Part shown: one piece after another, positions 1 through 28,953 of the stretch | Layout of the letters: each line of letters opens with the position of its first letter | Position numbering within the stretch: position 1 is the first letter of the stretch | Assembly (NCBI GenBank): GCA_934045075.1 | Contig: OW203730.1 | Span: forward strand, 13,138,505 to 13,202,504 | Direction of reading: 5' to 3' | DNA: 64,000 nucleotides | From: Yponomeuta sedellus | Taxonomy: Eukaryota; Arthropoda; Insecta; Lepidoptera; Yponomeutidae | Translations under genes and position numbers: made by a program | Notes under the pieces: generated by a model | What the model was told of the DNA's origin: nothing | The model's input: only the letters and a program-made list of their open reading frames with translations | The model's database searches: none

Positions 1-850
1 TTAAGACATAAAATATTTTTTTAATGTTAAGACGCAATATTGTTCTTTAGCTTAGGTACCTATAATTAGCCAGTACCTACTGCGAGTGTGTGTGATTGAT
101 AATGATGAAACATTTTTGTTCCTCGAAACCAAAAATCAAGGGTTAGCGTTATGTTTGTTGCCTTTTCTTGTGGTCTGTAAGACTTTGACCGTCTGCGAAG
201 TGTATTTTTCGCATAATTTTTTTAATATTTTTTTACTGTAAAGTATAAATTAATGGAAAAGACAATTAATAATACCGACAAGGGGATAAAACAAGTAACT
301 CAAACAAAGAGTGAGCAAACTTAGACGAGTTTAAAAACTTAGGCAGAAATATTGAAATAGCAATATTCCTTCTTATCATGTAAATAAGTAACTTAAAGAC
401 CGATCACAATATTATAATATGTATAAATACTTCCATTTATTGAATTTAAAATTGCAGTTTATATCCTCATTTAATTAGTTTCTTGTCATGATGTGATCAT
501 GTAATTTAATACATGTTTGATTTAAATATTAGTGCCTAGAATAATTTAGTTTCCTACTTGTCTCTAAAAAATGTATATGTTGCAAGTCTAATCTGATATA
601 AAAAACTTGATTATTAAGATTGAATTTTAAGCATAAATAAAATATTGTCTAGTTATAAACTTTGCCATATTGTCCAAACCAATAAAAGTCGGCTCTTTTA
701 TTTGAGTTTCCTATAATAGAATGTTCTTTCTTTAAAAGCACCCAATAAGCTGGATATTCATCAACAGACCAAGATTGTTTAAATAGAATGTTCAAGTATA
801 ATGAATTTTTAAGTAAACAAAATTCAATTGACATAAAACTTTTTTATTGC
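1..850. other. AT-rich intergenic DNA, no supported gene
   Basis: No splice-consistent or family-like coding was seen. A 61-codon open frame on the minus strand (649-834) begins only 17 bases past the stop of the F-box gene. It has no recognisable domain and is left unannotated. Part of this stretch may be 3' flank of the F-box gene. Confidence 0.5.
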
Positions 851-1900
851 CTAATACAAAACAACATCTATATTTCTAAACTTAGATTTCAACTGCTTTT
901 CATAGTCAGTGTTGATGATTCTGGGACACTGGTACACTGCTAAGAACTTGAGATCTTTGTAGTACTCAGAGATGAGATCCACAATAACTGGGGAGACATT
1001 CCTTATTCTAGACAGGCTTAAGCTATGTAGTCTTTTCAAATTGGGACTACCTAAAGTGCTCAGCATGGCCATTTCAGTAAAGTTTACATTGTTCCAAATT
1101 TGTAAATGCTCTATTTGCCTGAGACAAGCCAGGGGAAGCAATCCATCGTCCGTGAGACTCTCACATCTAATTATTGCAAGATCATTCAGTGCTGGGCACT
1201 GAGCCAGCAGATGGAGACACTTGTCATCTATAGCCTCTCCCCCATACAAGTGCAGGCTGATAAGGGTCATTTGTTTCGCCAAAACTAAAGCCTTTACATC
1301 ATCTTTGTTGAGATCTCTAATTTTCTCTATAAATATATGAGTGAGATGTTTGCAGCTTAACAGAGACCTGAAGTTGGCCGATGTAAGCCCAAAGTCTGCT
1401 AAGGCCAGGTATTGTAAGTCTTTAAAATATTGAAAATTAATTTCAATGTCCGGCGTGTCCTCTTTGGTCAGCAGTTGAAGTGAATTCTTCAAGTTAATCT
1501 TCTTCAAATTTGGCCATGTCTTTATGTCTTGAGGGAACTCTGTGCTAACACGGCACATTACTAATTCTAGAGAAGTGAGATACTTGCATTTATCTAAAAT
1601 TGACTTGATGAATGTATAGTTGTATACATACTGCAGTTTGATGCAGCTTATAAGATCACTGTGAGTGGATAGTATTTCCAGGTTCTTTTCACTGACTTCT
1701 GTCTGGCCCGGCTTCCCTGAATACACGATGACAATGGACCTCCAAAGGGTTACATCCCGCGCCAGCTTCCTCCAACGTACACACACGTTCTCGCATTCCA
1801 GCAGCGAAGCCAGGGGAAGGAATTTAAAAATGTATAGAATTATCTCATCTGGTAATACACTAGTTTCATCAGAGCTCTCTTCGTCGGCCACGCCTGTCAT
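851..1900 (-). CDS. F-box / leucine-rich-repeat protein
   Basis: Likely substrate-recognition subunit of an SCF (Skp1-Cullin1-F-box) ubiquitin ligase. The 349-residue product has an F-box at about residues 16-60, starting VLPDEIILYIFKFLPLASLL, with the conserved LPxE-type opening and the VCxxWRxLxxDxxLWR end. The rest is a series of irregular leucine-rich repeats (for example CKHLTHIFIEKIRDL, CPALNDLAIIRCESLTDDGL, SPNLKRLHSLSLSRIRNVSP), as in FBXL proteins. The ATG at 1900 is chosen because it is the first ATG after the deduced start site and splice. An open frame continues upstream only through a GTG. The coding region is one exon. A TTTATT on the plus strand (AATAAA on the mRNA) lies 3 bases after the stop, so the 3'UTR may be very short. 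Divergent from Gdh, about 1 kb away. The substrate is unknown and I do not recognise the exact orthologue. Confidence 0.85.
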   Translation of the reverse strand: MTGVADEESSDETSVLPDEIILYIFKFLPLASLLECENVCVRWRKLARDVTLWRSIVIVYSGKPGQTEVSEKNLEILSTHSDLISCIKLQYVYNYTFIKSILDKCKYLTSLELVMCRVSTEFPQDIKTWPNLKKINLKNSLQLLTKEDTPDIEINFQYFKDLQYLALADFGLTSANFRSLLSCKHLTHIFIEKIRDLNKDDVKALVLAKQMTLISLHLYGGEAIDDKCLHLLAQCPALNDLAIIRCESLTDDGLLPLACLRQIEHLQIWNNVNFTEMAMLSTLGSPNLKRLHSLSLSRIRNVSPVIVDLISEYYKDLKFLAVYQCPRIINTDYEKQLKSKFRNIDVVLY

Positions 1901-1909
1901 CTTTATCAC

Positions 1910-2092
1910 CTGAAAGGACGAGGTATTGGGTTAAGAATGGCGGTGAACGAGTGATTTTTAGTTCCGACCACAACCTATATATTATTTACCTTAGCTTGAT
2001 GCGACGCAAATTCGACGTAGTACGGAACAAATCTGTATAACAACTGTCTCTGCTTGGAGATGACTGCCCAAATATGCAGCTATTGCGACTGA
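1910..2092 (-). promoter_or_regulatory. 5' leader, 80-bp leader intron and Inr of the F-box gene
   Basis: On the minus strand a TCAGT initiator (plus 2088-2092) is followed by about 100 bases with no ATG. A donor AAG|GTAAAT ends the leader exon at 1990. The 80-bp intron (1989-1910) has a CTTAAC branch-point-like site and a CCTCGTCCTTTCAG acceptor, then GTGATAAAG and the ATG at 1900. The leader exon is open in frame with the F-box protein back to a TAG, so an N-terminal extension from a further upstream exon cannot be ruled out. The missing ATG favours a leader. Confidence 0.55.
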
Positions 2093-2909
2093 ACTTGAAA
2101 AATGCAAATCATTTCATGTCTAATTTTGGCTTATTTCGCAGCATTCTTGCTCCAAACAATAGAAAACTAAGAGCAACTTGGACATTTGACCGACGACCAC
2201 AAATTGTGTTGGTGTTGTTGATAGTTTTTACAGCTGACGTTTGGCATTAAGAGAGTAGTTTGTGAAGACTATTTACTTGAAACGAAATACCTGAAAAATA
2301 TTTCATTAATTCTGTCTTTTTTATAATATTTCACATTGGATATAACATATTAATCATCGTTTATGATGGGCTTAATTTCTTTTAAATTAAGTAAAATATT
2401 AGTTTATTAAAGCGTAGCCACATTCGTAAATGCCCATCGTTAACGTAAAAACTACTTTTCTAGATCAATAACGTACGCCTATATTTTCCTTGTTATCAAG
2501 CTTATTTTAAATAGAAAAAACTCTAATGAATATAAGTCAATTTTCTAACTTAATTATCTTATTTTCAATAGCCGAAACCACTATACCTACGTAAGCCGGT
2601 AGGTAGCCAATTCCACCAATCTCATCTTAAACCGCCAGCCAATCTCATCTTAAACCACGGTTTAAAATTAGTATGTTTCCTTTGTTTACGTTCTGCCTTT
2701 ACGTAACGTATGAAAAAATTTGACACGACAACCAACTACGAAACAATGACTATTGAGCGGTACATGTGGGACTCTCATCGCTAACTTCACGTCCATGCTA
2801 AGTTTGCCTTTCCTTATCTAAAGCTATATAATAGAGCGAGATAAAAGAGCCGGCGCAGCACTGGGGCCCGAGCATTTATTTTTCGACGGCGGTTGTCTGC
2901 CCCTTTGAT
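2093..2909. promoter_or_regulatory. divergent F-box / Gdh intergenic region
   Basis: About 0.8 kb between two divergent genes, so likely shared promoter space. CAATCTCATCTTAAACC occurs twice as a close direct repeat near 2616-2657. A CTATATAATAG motif at about 2823-2833 is too far from the Gdh initiator to be its TATA box. No coding is seen. Confidence 0.45.
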
Positions 2910-2914
2910 TCAGT
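2910..2914 (+). promoter_or_regulatory. Inr (TCAGT) of Gdh
   Basis: An arthropod-type initiator TCAGT, 137 bases before the Gdh ATG, follows a GC-richer stretch. The leader from here to 3046 contains no ATG. Assignment is by motif and position only. Confidence 0.4.
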
Positions 2915-3046
2915 GAGTTGGTCGGGGCGGGTCGTCACTGCCAATCTTTACATATAACACTAAATTTTTGTGTATTTGTAACCTTTAGTTTAGTGTAGGG
3001 CGACCCGATACTTACCCCGACGAAGTAGTAAAAATAAGCCGCCAAC

Positions 3047-21654
<18,608 letters not shown>

Positions 21655-21856
21655 TCACACTCTCCCAAGTATTATCTGCATTTCATCCACTCTCCTTAGG
21701 ATCAATAATGCACTTAATTTTTAAGAAATTGTATTCGCAGTATTTTCTTTTTTCTATGTTCTGAAATCGTCGCTTTTATACTTTAAAATGTTAGGTTGTA
21801 AGTGAATAATTTTGTTGGAACGTGACTTTCGTTTACAATCATGGAATAATTTTGAA

Positions 21857-21862
21857 AATAAA
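21857..21862 (+). terminator. Gdh: Gdh polyadenylation signal
   Basis: AATAAA 203 bases after the stop, followed by T/GT-rich sequence (TATTGTTTTCTTGTT). Confidence 0.7.
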
Positions 21863-24029
21863 GTATTGTTTTCTTGTTAGACAACTTTCTTTTCCTTATC
21901 TATCCCTTTTAAATCTTAAGAACAGAGCTTGCTGAGTACCAGTAAGATAGAAAGTTAGGGTTAGGGACTACCCATTAAAAAGGGAATGAAGGGAACATTC
22001 TGGGGTGTGCCGGGATTACAAATAGAGAGAGTAAGAAAAAGGGGCAGTGATTCTAGTACCTAATCAACTGTGTCGGGCAGACCACAAATGAAGAGTTGCA
22101 GGGGATGGGATTATGTGCTAAGATGGTTTGAAGAACATTCGCTACTGCGCAGAATGTTATTTTATGAGAAATAAGTTATGATGACTTATTAAACAAACAA
22201 ACTTGACTGTTCTCGACTTTGTACCATTTGGTATTATATAAATGTTTTTAATACCTACGAAACGAGCGCCAGGATCGAGCATCACTGGCTCTGATGATTT
22301 TCTTGAGGGCTACCTACTCTTCTTCTTTTTAGTCTTTGTATAAACAAGGAATTTTGCCTTAGGTATGTTGTTTTATCCGGAGTTGTAGCTAGAATTTTAG
22401 CTAAAATACTTATTCCAAGACTGAAGCATGATTGACCAGTTCGAGAAGACTTTATCGTCATTCTGTTCAGTACAGGCTATTTATTTTTACACTAACTTGG
22501 ATCGTATTCTTCGCTCGTAGACCCTGATCAACGTGTGAAGTTTACAGAATCACAAATGAATGACACAAAACTGATGGAAAACAGTGGTTCAGACTTTCAA
22601 ATACTTTTCACAAAAAAAGTTGTAACTTGTACAGTCGACATCACATTAATCATTACTAGTACTACTGGTCGGCAAGCCAACTCCATCCAGAATCCGCCAT
22701 CTTTTTCAACTACTGTAGCTGTAGGTACGTATACTTTTACGTAGCTACGTTCTGTTCTGTTAAGTTTCGAGAGATGTTGATGTGCGGTCGACTGTACTTA
22801 AGTTATAATTTTTACGTCTGTCGAACAGTCGACAGGAGGTGGACCTTTACATTTTGGTTGCATAATCGCCCGTAATGGCTTAGATACAACGGGGGCCGGT
22901 ACCTACTTTACCCCGGGGCTTCCAAGCTCAGGGGGCCCTGGTATTTGGTTAGCGTACCTCAAACATATTATTTATTTATATATTTTTTTACATTTACTCG
23001 ACCTCAACCCTTGTATGTCCCCACTGCTGGGGCACGGGTCTCTTCCTGCATCGCAGAAACGTTAGGCCATAGTTCACCACAGGGGCCAAGTTCGGGTTGG
23101 TGGAGTATTGTAAGACAGTGACGGGCCTTATAATCAGAACTTATGAAGCCGCCCATAAGGCCTCTAACATGGCTTAACGACTTCCATTAGGTACATGACA
23201 GCCGGCACCAAAAGCTCAAATAATAGTTACATACCTTATATATTTACATTTACTCAGATAACATTTATTTAATTTTTAGTTGATACGGCCTAACGGCCCA
23301 TGTATGTACAGACACCAAACCGACACACTCACGACTTGGGCATCTATTATGTAAGTATCCACTGGGTTCAGTGACATCGATTTTTACTTTTGCTTCGGAA
23401 ACTTTAAGATGGCCAGCACAGTAGGTAGACCGTTACATAATAGGGGGCAGTTCCACGTAGTTCTGCCCTCCTATTACGTAGCATTCCACTCTATCGAGTG
23501 AAGCATTTAGACCATAGAGTAACTTATATTGATTTAGACGACTCCTAGTGTCAAAAAATGTATGCATTTGACAGCCGGAGTAGCTTAAAAAAAAGTATAA
23601 ATCAACGTCACTCAACTCAGTGGATACTTATATAATAATGCCCTTGGCGCAGGCACACTACCGGGCGTGTAAGTGGGTGAAGGCTTTCCGCTTCCGATAT
23701 TCACACTACAAAAACTTAAATGTTAGCAGTCTAAAAATCTACGCTGTGCACAATAGAAAATAACAACCGGTTTGCATAGCGGTAACTATTGTGAATAAAA
23801 CGAGTGAAAAGTGGAGTCATCACGGAGTCATAGGTATTATTCTGAGTGGCAGAAATCTCGGTCATAGAACAGTCCACAGACAAGAAATTATGGATTCGTT
23901 CAGTGATCAAGTATGTACGTAGGCAACTTTTAAATTTTTGGAACGTAGCCAATTACGTGTGTTGTATGGAGGAGCTGTCATGTCAACAAGGTTTTCTAGA
24001 GATTTTTGCGAAGTAATATCAAAACGAAA
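21863..24029. other. Gdh-TMED intergenic region
   Basis: 2.2 kb with no supported gene. A reverse 5S-SINE copy lies at 23005-23220, and sequence related to the 37.6 kb repeat (AAAATGTATGCATTTGACAG) near 23553. A 69-codon open frame at 22535-22744 has no family signal. Confidence 0.55.
23005..23220 (-). mobile_element. 5S-derived SINE body fragment
   Basis: Reverse copy of the SINE body only: TGTCCCCACTGCTGGGGCACGGG, GGCCAAGTTCGGGTTGGTGG and TGACAGCCGGCACCAA on the plus strand. The 5S-like head is absent. Confidence 0.65.
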
Positions 24030-26200
24030 ATGATTGTAAATCCGCTATTGTTAACAGTTCTAGCCACATTTTTTAACGGTATTCTAACCAAAAGTGTCGA
24101 ACTCACATTCGAACTAGCTGACAATGCAGTGGAATGTTTTTACCAAGATATTGAAAAAAATACGTCCTCGTCACTGGAATACCAGGTAACCTTACTCAGT
24201 GTGTCTTAGTTACCACTGTAACTATTATTTACTGACTGCATAAACCTCTGTTCGCGTAAAACATCAAAATTAATGGTGACTTTTCTTTAGTAATTAGATA
24301 ACCTTTAGAGTCATAATACGATACGGCCTGTGCTCCATAGGGGTAGGCAGAGACCAGGGTTTGCCACTTACCACGGTCCTAACAGACCTCTTTTGCTTCA
24401 TCAACATTCATTAGTTGTTACATGCCGGCACGCTGGTTTCAGGTACTTTTTATCTTGCCCTTTGCTAGCAATTGTTAATAACAGTGTGTTAACGTTAATT
24501 TAGGCAACACACTTCTTATGCCTGTCTACTAAGCAAGGTTAGCCATCTATTCAATTTTGCTTTGTGGACTCACTGCACTGGATTATCCAGTATAATTTTG
24601 CGAATGTCACATGTCAGACAAGGCTAAAGTTATTCTTTCCTTCAATCATACACCAATACTGGCTCATACATATTAAGTCAATTTTGTTTTCAGGTCATTA
24701 CTGGTGGTCAGTATGATGTAGATGTTAAAATAGAAGCACCCAATAAGCAAATCATTTATACACAGCAGAAGATGCAGTATGATTCACATCAGTTCACTGC
24801 ACCAGTAACTGGTATGTTATCTTTGTTTAAGAAAACTGTTGAAACAAGTATTGAGTGTGACTAATTAAGTTCATTACCATAATTTGCATACTACTGTGTT
24901 TGTATATTTGCCTCCTAGACAAGTAGTTTACAGCAAAAACCTTATTGTATTGAAATTGCTGTTACAATTTCTTAGTATTCATTCCTTATCTCTTGTTTGT
25001 AATCTGGGTGACATCTATGCAAGTTTATGATACCCTGGTGAATGCTTTTTAAAGTGATGACAACAAGTCTCTTTTTGTCACAAGGTTATAATAACAAAAT
25101 TCAGATATTCAGATCACATTTCAAAATATTATTTTCCAGGAGTGTACACAGTTTGCTTCAGCAATGAGTTTAGTACATTCTCTCACAAGCTGGTCTACAT
25201 GGAGCTGAATGTTGGGCCTGAGCAGCCTTTGCCAGGTGTTGGAGACCATGCTACTGTCCTCACACAGGTGAAATGTTATTTATTTATTTATTTGAAAAAA
25301 ATACAGGCACAGATAACTTTTATCTTACGTTTTACAATATTGGGCATGGACATATTTTTCCTATGGAATATTTCCCACTTATAAATTATGGCATAAAAGA
25401 TTTATCTAGTTCATTTATGACTTGACTAGTTATTAGGTTCTAAATGATCACAATGATAGTTCTAGAGATGACTATTACTTAGTCATCTCTAGAACTATCA
25501 TTATGACTATGACTATAACTTCATTAGTCCTAGGCAATCAACCATGTTAAAGGGCCAGCAGTGACAAAAGAGTGTTGATAACCTTCTGAGGCTAATTACA
25601 GAAATAACCTCACGCCTGTATCCCAAAGGGGTAGGCAGAGACCATGGACTGCCTCTTGCCACGATCCTGATAGATCACCTCATCAACATTAATTGGTTGT
25701 TGCATGCATGCATGCATGCAAGGTTTCGAATATTTTTTACAGATATCTAAGGTTAAGGCAGAGTTTCACAAAACTACAATTGTTAGTTTATCATAACATT
25801 TTGAGGTACATTGCATAGCTGTCTACTTGTCAATCTGTGGGTGAATCAACTTTGAACTATAAATCAAATTGTCATAGTAAACCAAGAATTGTAGTTCTAT
25901 GAAACAGGCCCCTGCCCCTGGTCTTCTAACATTGATGGTAGGTAAACTAACCAATGTGCTTATTTGCAGTTGGAGACATCAGCTGAAGAGATTCACTCAG
26001 CATTGAACAAAATCATCGACCACCAAACCCACCACAGGTTGCGGGAGGCCCAGAGCCGCAAACGGGCTGAAGACCTTAACGAAAGAGTGTTCTACTGGTC
26101 CCTCGGAGAGACCTTTGCCATCTTCTGTGTCACTCTAGCCCAAGTCATGATCCTCAAGAACTTCTTCAGTGACAGACCAACATTATACACTAAAATGTAA
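24030..26200 (+). CDS. TMED7: p24-family cargo receptor (TMED3/TMED7-like)
   Basis: Single-pass membrane protein of the early secretory pathway that packages cargo into COPII/COPI vesicles. Exons 24030-24185, 24694-24811, 25140-25267 and 25970-26200 join in phase to 210 residues. Order: signal peptide (about 1-22), GOLD domain with its two cysteines (AVECFYQDI; VYTVCFSNEFSTFSHK), coiled-coil region (SALNKIIDHQTHHRLREAQ, KRAEDLNERVFYWS), membrane segment (about 176-196) and a short cytosolic tail with a diphenylalanine COPII signal (KNFFSDRP). The tail lacks a KKxx end, as in gamma-type p24 proteins. An upstream TTG in frame at 24006 is not needed; ATG 24030 starts the signal peptide. The TMED3/7 (Drosophila p24-1) assignment is by remembered similarity; TMED1/5 is less likely. 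Confidence 0.92.
24318..24462 (+). repeat. dispersed repeat in TMED intron 1
   Basis: CACGCCTGTATCCCA-type copy with GGGTAGGCAGAGACCAGGG, CCACTTACCACGGTCCT and TTAGTTGTTACATGC. Confidence 0.55.
25605..25720 (+). repeat. dispersed repeat in TMED intron 3
   Basis: Third copy of the CACGCCTGTATCCCA family, ending in a small (ATGC)n run (TTGCATGCATGCATGCATGC). Next to it, at 25452-25502, is a 23-bp perfect inverted repeat. Confidence 0.55.
25763..25905. mobile_element. MITE with GTTTCA(C/T)A ends
   Basis: Inverted ends GTTTCACAAAACTACAATT and AATTGTAGTTCTATGAAAC. Related copies lie at 55665-55812 and as a half near 60827-60846 (ATGAATTGTAGTTTTATGAA). Confidence 0.55.
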
Positions 26201-26226
26201 TGTAACTATTTTATATTTTATAGTTA

Positions 26227-26232
26227 AATAAA
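26227..26232 (+). terminator. TMED7: TMED polyadenylation signal
   Basis: AATAAA 26 bases past the stop. The 3' end of the convergent YIPF5 gene (TTTATT on plus at 26320-26325) lies under 100 bases away. Confidence 0.6.
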
Positions 26233-26693
26233 ATAATTACAATTTTTTTTATATCTTGTTATTACTGTAGAGAAGGGGCGCATTAATAAAATGATAATAA
26301 GTATAAGTTGTTAAAGGGATTTATTTATTTACAATTTTAAAAGCTTTTATTGCTCCTTTTCACATCCACACTTACAAATTAAAGATCTAAATGCCAATGT
26401 TAAGTATGAATAACTTCAATAGAAATTGTTCAGGGGCTGCACAAGCTATTAAAATAGCAACACACCATCAATGAAAAAAATGCAGAGTGCAAAAGTTATT
26501 TTTAACAGTAAACCAGGTCGTACTAGACAGCAGTTCTATTAAAACAGCAGTACTTAACGGAAAAGCGAATGTCCTAAAAATCTGTATTACTATAAGATTA
26601 TGAGAAACCACTTTTGCAGAAATAAAATTTTTAAAGGTACAATATTTTCTCTTTCTTACTGTTGGCGCTTATATGACAGTAACATGATAATAT

Positions 26694-27575
26694 TTAAAAG
26701 AGTACAAGCAAGGCAAAGACACCATTGACTAGTGCACAAGGATATGCTATAAGAGGCCTCTGTTCTGCATCACCGGACATAGTGACAAACAACCTGCTGG
26801 CTGACAGAGCTGACCAGATTACAGCAATGGCTGAAAGTGACAAGCCGGCTGTGCCTTCCAAAGTAACAAATATGCCAAGAGTGGCCAGGACCACCATTGG
26901 TAGCATACAGTAGCCTAACACACTGGCTACACTTAGTACAGTAAAAACCCCCTCAGTGCGACTCATCAATGATAATAAGAAGTACATCAGAATCACTGAC
27001 ATTACAGACAGTCCATACACATAGCCAAAGTGTGCCTTGTTGCCAGCAAGAAATAAACAAATTGCTAGAGCCAAGCAGAAAGCTATTGGACCTGCAATGT
27101 CAGTGTCTCTGAGTAAGAAGTTTGCATCATCAGCCTTAGATTGACCGTGAAAGGGGTTAAGTACTGCTAATGTTTTCTCTAGTATCCTATCTGGGTATAT
27201 TTCCAGTTCATCCAGTAGAGGCGGTTCATCAAAGTCAGTGGTTTCTGGCGATAGTTCAGCAGGAATGGGTGCTGGTGTGAAGATGTTCGGGTTGTAATAT
27301 TGATTGTTGTTGCCTGGATAGGGCGGCGGCGATTGATCGTAAGAAAAGTTTTGCCCATCCGTTGGAAACGTTTGGAAGTCTGCAAAAGACAGCGTATGGT
27401 TAACAAAAGCTATGCACTGGACTAAAATGATCTCTAGTTAACAAATTCATCTGATACCCTTACCTAACGTTGGCCCCTGATCTGCAAAGGCATTTGACGA
27501 GTTGTAAGAATAATTTTGATTTTGGCTATTGTTTTGTTGCCATGAAAAGTCGTTAGGGTTGTTGTAATTAGCCAT
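26694..27575 (-). CDS. YIPF5: YIPF5/Yip1-type Golgi membrane protein
   Basis: Five-pass Yip1-domain protein of ER exit sites and cis-Golgi, a Yif1 partner involved in COPII vesicle formation and Rab membrane association. Exons on the minus strand are 27575-27464 and 27379-26694, joined at G|AC in phase to 265 residues. The cytosolic N-terminus (about 1-125) is rich in N, Q, Y and P and ends with the conserved DEPPLLDELEI. Five hydrophobic segments follow with family landmarks AGPIAFCLALAICLFLAG, FGYVYGLS, ASVLGYCMLPMV and the C-terminal AYPCALVNGVFALLVLF. ATG at 27575 is the first in the exon, preceded by AACCGTATCACC. It is convergent with TMED and divergent from the adaptor gene, 1.28 kb upstream. 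Confidence 0.93.
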
Positions 27576-28852
27576 GGTGATACGGTTACAAAACACAATA
27601 CGCAGGGTTTTGTTCCTTGAAACTAAAAGTTTACAGTTGTTTCTAAATCTAATTCATTTTATCAAAACAACTTCCAGTTTGTGAGTTGTCCGAAAAACGT
27701 CAAACCAACCACAGACTACTATAGCGGCTATCATTCATTACATATTCACAAACTTGCGTCAAATACACAGAAGGTAGTAACAGCAAAGAAATAAAGAAGG
27801 TGGAGCACACAGAAAGGAAGTGGAACGAGGGGTGCTCATTACTCGACACGAAAATGTGTCCACCTCGTAGGTATGTAATTGCGTGAGATTGCGTGTCAGT
27901 GTAACAACAGCTCCTCGGTTAATTTTATTTTATGTAGGAGTGGGTCGTTGTCCGATATTTCGACGACGAAACGCAACCGTTTTTTCTGGAACGAAAACAG
28001 GTCCTCGAAACGGTCCTCGTTCGCAACTGGTTTCATTGTATGCGAACGAGCAAGTCGCAGAGGACGGTCAAACGAGTGCGAACGAGACGAAATCACGAAA
28101 CATCGGAAAAAATAAGTTGTTTTACACGATATTCGACTGTATACTCATAGACATAAAGATTACTTTATTGTATCACAGACCAAAACGAACGGAACGAGCA
28201 AGGAGCCGACGACGACGTCGCAATGATCTCATAACGTTCTAGGCTCTATTAATATAGCACTAAAGGACATATCCGCGTCAAATAATCTAAGGACTGGTCT
28301 CGCGACGAACGAACGCTGGCACTGCTTTAGAGTCTCTGGCACTGCTTTATAATGAAACGTAAAACGGTCCTATCGTCGCGGAACACAAAACGGTCTTATA
28401 AAACGGTTCGTCTTTGCAACGATCACTCCTAATTTTATGGCATACCTACATCCATAGAGGTAGATGGCAACCGTATGGCAACGATCTAGAAAAAGCTTAA
28501 ATGTCAAAAGAATTCTCTATTGTTTGGTTTGGTTTGGATTGGAAAAATAATCACAATTTTTTCTTGATGTGTGGCTTGTGGACGTATTTATCTACTAGTA
28601 TTTATCAGGATTTGTGCAGTTTCCTTTACTCGGCAAACCCCTATAATTAAATAATAAAACTAAGCTGTGCTAAATGACAAACTTCGAAGAATCTCCGTCA
28701 AAAAGTGTTGGTGCCCTACATTTGGATCCATTTTACACAAATGGAAGAAAGTTATGTGTATCGGGTAGTTGGATTTCCTAACTCTGTAACGCAATGACTC
28801 CGGCCACCGGACGGATGGTTACTGAGCTTTAGTATAAGGCAGGAAACTGGTT
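27576..28852. promoter_or_regulatory. divergent region between YIPF5 and the adaptor gene
   Basis: Holds both promoters by position. 27960-28240 is unusually rich in short GAACGAG / CGAACGGA and CGGTCCTCG motifs, with repeated ACGGTCC blocks up to 28400. Overlapping open frames on both strands here look like a by-product of that composition. No clear TATA/Inr pair was found. Confidence 0.4.
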
Positions 28853-28953
28853 ATGTATTCCTTATTAGAAATTGGGTTGACTGTGGGGGTGCTGAGCACT
28901 CTGGTCGCTGCTCTAGTAGCATGCGTCTGCGGCTGCAAAAACTCCAATCAGAA
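28853..28953 (+). CDS. adaptor exon 1: membrane anchor
   Basis: Encodes MYSLLEIGLTVGVLSTLVAA and continues LVACVCGCKNSNQK. The only upstream ATGs in the leader region open frames that stop quickly. Donor AA|GTGAGT, phase 2. Confidence 0.8.

Noticed and set aside
649..834. 61-codon minus-strand frame next to the F-box stop
   Set aside because: No domain, strongly AT-driven codons, no promoter or splice signal; likely 3' flank.
27883..28242. Overlapping open frames on both strands between YIPF5 and the adaptor gene
   Set aside because: Frames follow repeated GAACG words in three registers. No family resemblance and no consistent splice sites.
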